Shown here: one piece after another, positions 24,562-30,788 of the stretch | Position numbering within the stretch: position 1 is the stretch's first letter | How the letters are laid out: every line of letters starts with the position of its first letter | DNA from: GCA-002779465 sp964596535 | GTDB taxonomy: Bacteria; Desulfobacterota; Desulfobacteria; Desulfobacterales; UBA2156 | NCBI GenBank assembly: GCA_964596535.1 | Contig: CAZQUR010000021.1 | Span: 1 to 36,486 of the forward strand | Direction of reading: 5' to 3' | Length of the DNA stretch: 36,486 bases | Notes under the pieces: model-generated | Seen by the model: the letters and a program-made list of their open reading frames with translations, nothing else | Databases searched by the model: none | What the model was told of the DNA's origin: nothing | Made by a program: the position numbers and the translations under genes

Positions 24562-25288
24562 TCAGTCAAACAGTCCCATCTGCTCGTGCCCCTTTTTGTC
24601 TTTTCCGTAGGGCGCCTGTTCTTCCGCTACCTTCGTCTGTGCTGTCGTCTTTAAGCCGGCCGTGAGCTTCCGGTACTCCGCATCGCTGATCTGCTTTCAG
24701 ATGAGCAGGTGCCAGGGATCGTCCTCCCGCCGGCTTACGCTTTCCAGCAGCTGCTCCAGGGCGCCTAAAAATTCGGTCGGGTTCAGAATGCTGCGGGCGG
24801 CCGACAGGCATGGTGCTCGGCTCTCCCGAGGTGCCTTCGCCAAGGCCTCGGAGATGATCCGAATGCTGTCTTCCAGATCGAAGGAAAAGCCTTTTTCACC
24901 GAAAATCGCCGGGACTTGTTTCCAACAGCCTTCCCAGACTTCTGGGGAAACCGCCCCGAAGGCGATGGAAAAGATCCGGACCAGGCTCTCCTTCTCAAAC
25001 AAATCGCACGCCGGATTGAGGGCGTCGTGCCAGTTGGCAGACTCGGTGTTGCCCAGGACCTCCCCGAGCAGATTGAGATATCCCGCTTTTCCCAGCATAT
25101 TGCGTGCATGTAGGTGGCATTCGCGCCAGGATTCCTCCGGACCCTGCAAGCTGCCAGTCGTAAAACCGGGGGCCGAGGCGGCTGGACACCGACTGGTGCT
25201 CTTTTGCCCGGGCGTCGTAGCCCATGCCGTAACCAGCCAGACGGAGGGTTGTGAAATCATATAAATTATTGTATTTATTGAAAAAGAA
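24562..25288 (-). pseudogene. Broken hypothetical gene ending at the ssrA 3' end
   Basis: A single minus-strand frame from about 25170 down to a stop at 24562-24564 reads EESWRECHLHARNMLGKAGY, LNLLGEVLGNTESANW and on to DPWHLLI. There it meets a TGA at 24697-24699, then KQISDAEYRKLTAGLKTTAQ and a final EQMGLFD. The protein-like composition continues on both sides of the TGA, which therefore is probably a nonsense mutation (Trp to stop). Upstream of about 25150 the coherent text (YDARAKEHQSVSSRLGPRFYD) is in another frame, so there is a frameshift. The 5' end is cut off by ssrA. I do not recognise the family. Confidence 0.5.
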
Positions 25289-25642
25289 TGGTGGAGGCGG
25301 CGGGAGTCGAACCCGCGTCCGGAAATAATCCACATCAACGTCTACATACATAGCCTGAACTTGGTGTTTCGCCTTTCAGGTCACTATCAGGCAAGATGGC
25401 TGAAAGACTATCCTGAGCGCGTTTCGCCTTCCCCGTATCAGGAATCGGGGGTCGGCTAGCCTGCTTGTCGACGCCCCATTCGGATCCGCAGGCCGTATCC
25501 GGTGGGACGCTGGCCGTTTAAGCGGCCAGGGCGTAGTTATAATCGTCTGCGATTATATTTAATTCCCGTCTTTTTTACGAGCCGACAGGCGCTCGGTATG
25601 CAGTCGACGCTTCATCATCCCCGTCGAAGCCGTTTCGCCCCC
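25289..25642 (-). ncRNA. ssrA: Transfer-messenger RNA (tmRNA)
   Basis: Runs from GGGGGCGAAACGGC at the 5' end to the tRNA-like 3' end GGTTCGACTCCCGCC...CCACCA, 354 nt. The acceptor stem GGGGGCG pairs with CGCCTCC (one GU). The tag ORF in the middle reads GCA GAC GAT TAT AAC TAC GCC CTG GCC GCT TAA, giving ADDYNYALAA, which ends in the protease-recognised ALAA. tmRNA rescues stalled ribosomes with SmpB, whose gene lies next on the same strand upstream. The 3' end abuts the decayed accessory region, as expected of a common integrase target. Confidence 0.95.
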
Positions 25643-25691
25643 AAAACAAAAGGTGGGCGCAGACGATATGGCAAAGAACAATTACAAATAC

Positions 25692-25720
25692 AATTTAATG
25701 GATTCCGGGGGGAATGTCAA
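25692..25720 (-). promoter_or_regulatory. Promoter of ssrA
   Basis: On the minus strand TTGACA (25715-25720) and TAAATT (25692-25697) with ideal 17-bp spacing. Transcription would begin about 40 nt before the mature 5' end at 25642, leaving a short leader for RNase P removal. Confidence 0.65.
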
Positions 25721-25844
25721 GGGGGACGGCATCGTTGAAGCGGCTTTCCCCCCTCACCCCGCCCTCTTCCCGCAAGCGGGGAGAGGGAGAGCAACATAGG
25801 GACGCCGGCGTCCCACACGTGGAAAGAGGGAGAACGGCAAAGAA

Positions 25845-26303
25845 TCAGTACCCCTTCTTGCTGCGTTCCATGTCCCGTTCTTCATCCCGCCGGCGGATGG
25901 TTTCCCGCTTGTCATACTGTTTCTTCCCCTTGGCAAGCCCGAGGATCAGCTTGGCTTTTCCTTTTTTGAAATAAAGCCTCAAGGGAATCAGGGAAAATCC
26001 TTTTTCGTTGAGCTTTCCGTACAGGCGCTTGATTTCCTGTTTGTGCAGCAAAAGCTTCCGGGGGCGCAACGGTTCATGCCCGTCATGGTGGGCAAAAGGA
26101 TAAGGCCCGATGTGCATCTGGTAAACAAAAAGCTCCCCGTTTTTGATCCGGGCATAGGCATCCTTGAGATTGGCGCGCCCCATTCGAAGGGCTTTCACCT
26201 CGGTCCCCAAAAGCACCAGGCCGGCTTCGTATTCATCTTCGATGAAATAATCGAACCGGGCTTTTTTATTCACTGCAATCATTTTAACATGAGAGGATTC
26301 CAA
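25845..26303 (-). CDS. smpB: SsrA-binding protein SmpB
   Basis: A 152-residue RNA-binding protein that delivers tmRNA to stalled ribosomes. Conserved text includes NKKARFDYFIEDEYEAGLVL, GTEVKALRMGRANLKDAYARI and the LRLYFKKGKAKLILGLAKGK strand. The C-terminal basic tail KKQYDKRETIRRRDEER becomes a helix in the mRNA channel. The TTG at 26303 is preferred as start: it has AAGGTGA upstream and lies 6 bp after the ptsI stop. The ATG at 26282 has no SD. It is between ptsI and ssrA on the same strand, so partner genes are next to each other. Confidence 0.94.
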   Translation of the reverse strand: MESSHVKMIAVNKKARFDYFIEDEYEAGLVLLGTEVKALRMGRANLKDAYARIKNGELFVYQMHIGPYPFAHHDGHEPLRPRKLLLHKQEIKRLYGKLNEKGFSLIPLRLYFKKGKAKLILGLAKGKKQYDKRETIRRRDEERDMERSKKGY

Positions 26304-26309
26304 GGGATC

Positions 26310-28115
26310 TCACCTTATTTCTTTTGCCTGTTTCAACGGGATTGGATCCCCGTGGAGGCCTTCGCCCATAGTCCCGTTTTTCAACAAGTCTCCGTATGTT
26401 TCAAGCACCCGGGCACGAATCCCCCTGGCGGTGGTTTCATCCAGGATCGATTGGACGAACGCCCGGGATTCCTGAAGGCTCACCCGTTGGATCATGCGTT
26501 TGACCAGCGGAATACACTGTGCATTCATGCTTAATTCGTCGATTCCAAGGCCCAAAAGCAAGGGGATATGCAGCGGATCTCCCGCCATTTCCCCGCAGAT
26601 AATCCCTTTTTTCCCGTTTTGTATGACGGCGTCCATGGCCTTTTTCAGCATGCGGATAACGGCGGGATGCAGCGGCCGGTAGAGGTGCGCCACCCGGGCG
26701 TTCCCCCGGTCGATGGCAAAGGCGTACTGAATCAGATCATTGGTGCCGAAGGAAAAAAAGTCGACTTCACGAATCAGGACATCCGCCATGGTCACGGCCG
26801 CAGGAACCTCCACCAGCAGGCCGACGGGGATGTCCCCGGCATACGGCAGCCCGTCTTTTTCGAGGGATAGGGCCGCCTCTTTCAGAAGCTTTTTCGCGGC
26901 CAGCAATTCATCCATACAGGAGATCATCGGGAACAGGATTTTGACGTTTCCGATTTTTGCCACCCGAAGAATGGCCCGAAGCTGAACCTTGAAGACCTCT
27001 GGATACTGCAGGCAGAAACGAATGGCCCGAAGGCCCAGGGCCGGATTCCTTTCCATCTCGGACCGGTTCGAAGCAATCGCCTTTTCCCCGTTGATATCCA
27101 GCGTCCGGATGGTGATGGGTCGATCCCCCATCACATCCACCACGTCCATGTATTTTTCAAACAGCTCCTCTTCGGAGGGGAAATCGGGCCGATTGAGGTA
27201 TTGGAACTCGGTTCGATAGAGGCCGATCCCCTCTCCTCCATGGTCCAGCACGGCCACAACCTCCTCCGGAAGCTCGATGTTTCCCATCACCGAAACGGGA
27301 TGCCCGTCGGTGGTCACCGCCGAGGCCTTGCTGCTTCGGATCAACTGGGCCGCACGGGCTTCGTATCGGTCCTTTTTCTGCTTGTATGCCTTCAGGGTCT
27401 TTTGTTTCGGGCGGAGAATCACCGACCCATCGGAGCCGTCAACGATGAGGATGTCTTCGTTTTTAATCATCGCGGTGGCGTTTTCCAAGCCCAAAACCGC
27501 CGGGATCTGCAATGAGCGGGCGATGATGCTGGTGTGAGACGCCGCGCCTCCGTAATCCGTCACAAAGCCCTTGATCCATTCCAGTTGGATCTGGCTTGTT
27601 TCGGCAGGAGTGAGTTCCCGGGCCACCAGGATCACCCGCTTATCGATGTTTTCCAGGTTCACGGGATTCGCCCCCACCAGGTTGAGCATGATCCTGTGTC
27701 CGACGTGGGCGATATCCGCGGCCCGTTCCCTCAAATAGGGATCTTCCATTTCCTTGAAACCGGCCTGGGTCTCGGAAACGACTTTCTTGAGAGCCCATTC
27801 TGCATTCACGCGCTCGTTTTCGATAACGGAAAGGGTTTTTTCATAAAGCATCTTGTCTTTCAATAAAAGGACATGGGTTTCCAGGATCTGGGCATGCCGG
27901 AGATAATCATTGGAAATGTTTTTGATGATGGTTTTCAGTTCCTCGGTGGCCCTTTGCACTGCGTGTTTGAATCGATTTTTTTCCTTCTGGACGTCTTTGG
28001 GATCGATGAAATAGCGTTCCACCACGTCGACACCCTCATGGTCCACCAGGTAGGCCCTTCCGATACAGATGCCGGGGGATCCGGAAATCCCTTTCAAATG
28101 CGTTTCTTTTTTCAT
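26310..28115 (-). CDS. ptsI: Phosphoenolpyruvate-protein phosphotransferase (enzyme I)
   Basis: A 601-residue enzyme I that takes phosphate from PEP onto His194 (GGAASHTSI) and passes it to HPr. The N-terminal HPr-binding domain is followed by the PEP-binding barrel with RTLDINGEK (usual RTLDxGGDK has Gly for Asn), NPALGLRAIRF, and the ICGEMAGD motif with the catalytic Cys. The start at 28115 has AGGAT 4 bp upstream, and the family N-terminus GISGSPGI follows. The frame's extra 14 residues from a TTG at 28157 would overlap ptsH. It lies 19 bp behind ptsH. No sugar-specific enzyme II genes are in the window, so this may be a regulatory PTS. Confidence 0.93.
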   Translation of the reverse strand: MKKETHLKGISGSPGICIGRAYLVDHEGVDVVERYFIDPKDVQKEKNRFKHAVQRATEELKTIIKNISNDYLRHAQILETHVLLLKDKMLYEKTLSVIENERVNAEWALKKVVSETQAGFKEMEDPYLRERAADIAHVGHRIMLNLVGANPVNLENIDKRVILVARELTPAETSQIQLEWIKGFVTDYGGAASHTSIIARSLQIPAVLGLENATAMIKNEDILIVDGSDGSVILRPKQKTLKAYKQKKDRYEARAAQLIRSSKASAVTTDGHPVSVMGNIELPEEVVAVLDHGGEGIGLYRTEFQYLNRPDFPSEEELFEKYMDVVDVMGDRPITIRTLDINGEKAIASNRSEMERNPALGLRAIRFCLQYPEVFKVQLRAILRVAKIGNVKILFPMISCMDELLAAKKLLKEAALSLEKDGLPYAGDIPVGLLVEVPAAVTMADVLIREVDFFSFGTNDLIQYAFAIDRGNARVAHLYRPLHPAVIRMLKKAMDAVIQNGKKGIICGEMAGDPLHIPLLLGLGIDELSMNAQCIPLVKRMIQRVSLQESRAFVQSILDETTARGIRARVLETYGDLLKNGTMGEGLHGDPIPLKQAKEIR

Positions 28116-28134
28116 GTATCCTGCCGATACCGCC

Positions 28135-28416
28135 TTATTCTTGGAAGCCGTTTTCAATCAGTGCCGCCAGCCGGTTCAATATGTCCACATCCCCGGAATT
28201 TTCGACGGACAGGGTAACCACGGAATCTTTTTGACATCCAAGGGAGAGGATGTCCATAACATCCTTGGCGTCAACCCGCTCGCTCCCTTTGCGGATCCAT
28301 ACGCCTCCCTCGGCCTTCCGCGCCAACACCGCCATGGATGCGGCGCAACGCGCATGAAGACCCGAGACATTCACAATGGTGACTTGCCGGGAATGGATTC
28401 CATCCGATGGGGACAC
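28135..28416 (-). CDS. ptsH: HPr phosphocarrier protein
   Basis: A 93-residue HPr with active-site His21 in GLHARCAA. Cys24 replaces the usual Pro of GLHARPA. The residue in the place of the regulatory Ser46 (31 residues after the His) is Asp52, in VDAKDVMDIL, so it cannot be phosphorylated by HPr kinase and resembles the phosphorylated state. GTG start at 28416 with AAGGA 6 bp upstream, 26 bp after a well-formed promoter, which excludes the longer upstream frame. Transfers phosphate from enzyme I to acceptors, none of which are encoded nearby. Confidence 0.9.
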   Translation of the reverse strand: MSPSDGIHSRQVTIVNVSGLHARCAASMAVLARKAEGGVWIRKGSERVDAKDVMDILSLGCQKDSVVTLSVENSGDVDILNRLAALIENGFQE

Positions 28417-28441
28417 GTGTTTTCCTTGAAAGAACGAGGTT

Positions 28442-28469
28442 AATTTAACACATCTAAAATCTAAGTCAA
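28442..28469 (-). promoter_or_regulatory. Promoter of ptsH-ptsI-smpB
   Basis: On the minus strand TTGACT (28464-28469) and TAAATT (28442-28447) with 16-bp spacing. The leader to the GTG start is about 20 nt and includes the SD. Confidence 0.55.
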
Positions 28470-28479
28470 CTTCGGGATA

Positions 28480-28593
28480 TTGACAAGAATCCGGACTCCT
28501 GTTAACAGAAATAAATATTTTCGAATCGCTAAAATACACCGCTTTTTTCAACAGATGAAAGTAAAATATGTTCAGGGGAGGGAAATCCCCTGA
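28480..28593 (+). promoter_or_regulatory. Upstream region of the selenoprotein gene
   Basis: TTGACA (28480-28485) and TTAACA (28502-28507) with 16-bp spacing form a moderate promoter, divergent from and partly overlapping that of ptsH. A 9-bp hairpin TTCAGGGGA/TCCCCTGAA with a GGGAAA loop sits at 28571-28594, 20 bp ahead of the selenoprotein start codon, and could be an operator or a leader structure. Confidence 0.4.
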
Positions 28594-28613
28594 AAATACA
28601 GGGAGGTGCATTT

Positions 28614-28832
28614 ATGTCTGAAAAAGTCCTCATTTTCGGGAAAAACACCTGACCGCATACAACTGCGGCTCGGGAAGCCTACGCGCGGGAAGGCAAAACG
28701 GTGGACTATGTACAGGTCCTTTCCGACCCCGAACAGATGCAAACCATGTTGCGCTACTCGAAGGGCGCGCGGCGGGTACCCGTCATCGTGGACGGAGATC
28801 AAATCATCATCGGCTTCAAGGGTAAGACCTGA
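28614..28832 (+). CDS. Selenocysteine-containing glutaredoxin-like protein (UXX-star family)
   Basis: From ATG 28614 (SD GGGAGGTG, 7 bp upstream) one frame runs to TGA 28830-28832 with one internal TGA at 28650-28652. Read as selenocysteine (U13) the protein is 72 residues: MSEKVLIFGKNTUPHTTAA continues REAYAREGKTVDYVQV and ends VPVIVDGDQIIIGFKGKT. The N-terminal beta-strand, the active site where CPYC/CxxC redox motifs sit in glutaredoxins, the cis-Pro region (RRVPVIV) and the last strand are all in place. Known UXX-star proteins have the same KNTUPxTTAARE start. The match argues against a nonsense mutation. Needs SelB, SelA and SelC elsewhere in the genome. Redox substrate unknown. Confidence 0.85.
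28650..28690 (+). promoter_or_regulatory. Candidate bacterial SECIS for the UGA at 28650
   Basis: Directly after the UGA are two foldable segments: CCGCA/TGCGG with loop TACAAC (28653-28668) and GGCT/AGCC with loop CGGGA (28667-28679). Bacterial SECIS hairpins sit immediately downstream of the UGA and have an apical loop with a G-U-type core. This one is a plausible but unverified match. Confidence 0.45.
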
Positions 28833-28938
28833 GGGGTATAACCGATCGGCCGGGAGCCGATTGACGCCTCCGGGCAAAAGGAATGCCGGAGGAAAGCACC
28901 TCCTTTCCGCGCAAGCCCATCAAACAGGGACAAACGGC

Positions 28939-29595
28939 ATGACGGTGGAAAAACAATTTCTTCTGGACAGCTTGAAGCTGGGGGAATCCTGGCGTCTGTT
29001 TAAAATCTTAGGAGAATTCGTGGACGGCGTGGAGGCCCTGCACGACCTCGGAGCCGCCGTATCCATTTTCGGATCCGCCCGTATCAAACCCGAGAATCCC
29101 GTCTACAAAAAAACGGAACGGATCGCCGGGCTTTTTGCAAAAAACAATTTTGCCGTCATCACGGGCGGCGGGGGCGGCGTCATGGAAGCGGCCAACAAGG
29201 GGGCGGCCGAAGCGGGAGGGCGATCCGTGGGGCTGAATATTCTTCTGCCCATGGAACAGATGCCGAATCCCTACGCCAACCTCAAACTGGAATTCAAATA
29301 CTTTTTCGTCCGGAAGGTGATGTTCGTCAAGTACGCCAGCGCCTACATCATCATGCCCGGGGGGCTGGGGACCCTGGACGAGCTTTTTGAAGCGGCCACC
29401 CTGGTTCAGACAAAGCGCATCAAGCCCTTTCCCATCATCCTGGTGGGCTCGGACTACTGGCATGGGCTGAAAACCTGGATTCAATCCCAGCTGCTGAAAA
29501 ATGAAACGATCTCAAAAGACGATTTCGAAATCCTCCAGGTGATGGACGATCCCGAGGAAATCGTCCATACCGTGAAACGGATCGTGATTCTTTAA
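28939..29595 (+). CDS. LOG-family phosphoribohydrolase (TIGR00730-type Rossmann protein)
   Basis: A 218-residue Rossmann-fold protein of the LOG (lysine-decarboxylase-like) family. It has the glycine loop ITGGGGGVMEAAN and the active-site PGGLGTLDE, in which Glu is catalytic and Arg lies in FVRKVMFVK. Characterised members hydrolyse the N-glycosidic bond of nucleoside 5'-monophosphates (cytokinin-riboside-5'-phosphate or pyrimidine/purine 5'-nucleotide nucleosidase). SD AGGGA 9 bp upstream. It is 106 bp behind the selenoprotein gene, so the two may be co-transcribed. Confidence 0.88.
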   Translation: MTVEKQFLLDSLKLGESWRLFKILGEFVDGVEALHDLGAAVSIFGSARIKPENPVYKKTERIAGLFAKNNFAVITGGGGGVMEAANKGAAEAGGRSVGLNILLPMEQMPNPYANLKLEFKYFFVRKVMFVKYASAYIIMPGGLGTLDELFEAATLVQTKRIKPFPIILVGSDYWHGLKTWIQSQLLKNETISKDDFEILQVMDDPEEIVHTVKRIVIL

Positions 29596-29665
29596 AGACG
29601 CACAGGCGCCCCCTTTTTGCTTTTCAATCAACCGCTTCCATCTATTCCTACCGATTAAAAAGGAA

Positions 29666-29693
29666 TTGACAAAAGCTATTTTTTAGCTATATG
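29666..29693 (+). promoter_or_regulatory. Promoter with palindrome in spacer
   Basis: TTGACA (29666-29671) and TATATG (29688-29693) with 16-bp spacing. A perfect AGCTA-TTTTT-TAGCT inverted repeat (29674-29688) fills the spacer. Likely promoter for the downstream transport operon, but a long leader of about 270 nt would follow. Confidence 0.45.
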
Positions 29694-29771
29694 AATTCCC
29701 GGTTCCATCAGATGAGGCGGGTTACCCCTGCGGGCTGTTTTTTTAATTCCAATGGTGAAAGATGAAGGGAT

Positions 29772-29818
29772 GGAATCCGTCTTTGTTGTTGTTGACGAAG
29801 CGCGGATTCCGTTATAAG
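29772..29818 (+). promoter_or_regulatory. Second candidate promoter with inverted repeat, liv operon
   Basis: TTGACG (29792-29797) and TATAAG (29813-29818) have a 15-bp spacer. The perfect 8-bp inverted repeat GGAATCCG (29772-29779) and CGGATTCC (29803-29810) straddles the -35 element. A regulator site for substrate control is plausible. Confidence 0.4.
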
Positions 29819-29966
29819 GCTGGGATGTGATGATCGAAGCTCTCCCCCGGCCCGCCTTTTAAAGGAGAGTCAAGGGAAACGTTTTAAAATATTTTCTTTA
29901 CCGGGGAGCCCGGCCCTTCAGGGCGGAAGGGCGGCCCGCGCCAGGCACGCAGCAAAAGGAGGATTT

Positions 29967-30788
29967 TTGGCCGAATCATCGGAATCCACAAACAATGAAG
30001 TCCTCTTGGAACTCGAAGACCTCCATATGACCTTTGGAAAGGTCCGGGCGCTGGAAGGTGTCAGCCTGAAGGTGAAAAAAGGGGAAATTCATTCCGTCAT
30101 CGGACCCAACGGTGCGGGAAAGACCGTGATGATGAATTGCATCAACGGCCTTTACCATCCTCAAAAAGGGACCATCCGCTTCAAAGGACAAACCATCAAC
30201 CCTCTCAGGCCTCACGAACGGTCCAAAATGGGGATCGCCAGGACGTTTCAGAAGGTGGAGGTCTTCGGTGGAATGACCGTCCTCGACAATATCCGCCTGG
30301 GGCGCCACAATCATTACCGCTCCGGTATCTTCAACGGCGCCGTTTACCTGGGAAAGACCGCACGGGAAGAAATGGAGCACCGGACCTTCATTGAAGAGCA
30401 GATCGTCGACCTTCTGGAAATCGAGCACATCCGGCACAAACCCGTGGGGATGCTCCCCTATGGTCTTCAAAAACGGGTGGAGCTCGGCCGCGCCCTGGCC
30501 TTAGAGCCCGACCTGCTGATCCTCGACGAGCCCCTGGCCGGACTGAATCTGGAGGAAGTGGAGGACATGGCCCGCTTCATCCTGGACGTCAATGAAGAAA
30601 AACGCTGGAAAGTGACCTGCCTTCTCGTGGAGCATGACATGGGCGTGGTCATGGATCTTTCGGACCGGATCTTCGTGCTCAATTTCGGCAGGATGATCAT
30701 GGACGGAACGCCGAAAGAGGTGCAGGGCAACCCTGATGTGATCAAGGCGTATCTCGGCGAAGAGGACCTGTATGCAACAAGACGGTAG
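29967..30788 (+). CDS. livG: Branched-chain-type ABC transporter ATP-binding protein (LivG-like)
   Basis: A 273-residue ATPase of the hydrophobic-amino-acid uptake (HAAT) family. Walker A is GPNGAGKT, the signature region LPYGLQKRVELGRAL (typical of LivG in place of LSGGQ) and Walker B LLILDEPLAGLN, followed by the conserved HDMGVVMDL. TTG start with AAGGAGG 4 bp ahead. Overlaps the acyl-CoA synthetase start by 17 bp. LivG-type ATPases pair with a LivF-type partner, whose start lies at the window end. The substrate may be a branched-chain amino acid or an aromatic or other hydrophobic carboxylate. Confidence 0.9.
   Translation: MAESSESTNNEVLLELEDLHMTFGKVRALEGVSLKVKKGEIHSVIGPNGAGKTVMMNCINGLYHPQKGTIRFKGQTINPLRPHERSKMGIARTFQKVEVFGGMTVLDNIRLGRHNHYRSGIFNGAVYLGKTAREEMEHRTFIEEQIVDLLEIEHIRHKPVGMLPYGLQKRVELGRALALEPDLLILDEPLAGLNLEEVEDMARFILDVNEEKRWKVTCLLVEHDMGVVMDLSDRIFVLNFGRMIMDGTPKEVQGNPDVIKAYLGEEDLYATRR

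Larger units (their letters stand above)
29596..29966. other. 371-bp regulatory region without genes
   Basis: Holds the two promoter candidates above, a GC-rich stretch with a short T-run at about 29738-29745, and a GCCC-TTCA-GGGC hairpin motif near 29911-29922 that resembles the one at 19694. No ORF has an SD and start in sensible position until 29967. Confidence 0.5.

Noticed and set aside
24697..24699. Second selenocysteine codon
   Set aside because: The gene has other damage (frameshift and 5' truncation), and the flanking residues do not form a redox motif.
25289..25338. Start of the broken gene inside ssrA
   Set aside because: These bases are the conserved tRNA-like end of tmRNA, so the upstream reading frame is fortuitous.
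28135..28611. Longer HPr form starting at 28611
   Set aside because: It would begin upstream of the mapped promoter and adds unrelated residues. The GTG at 28416 has the SD.
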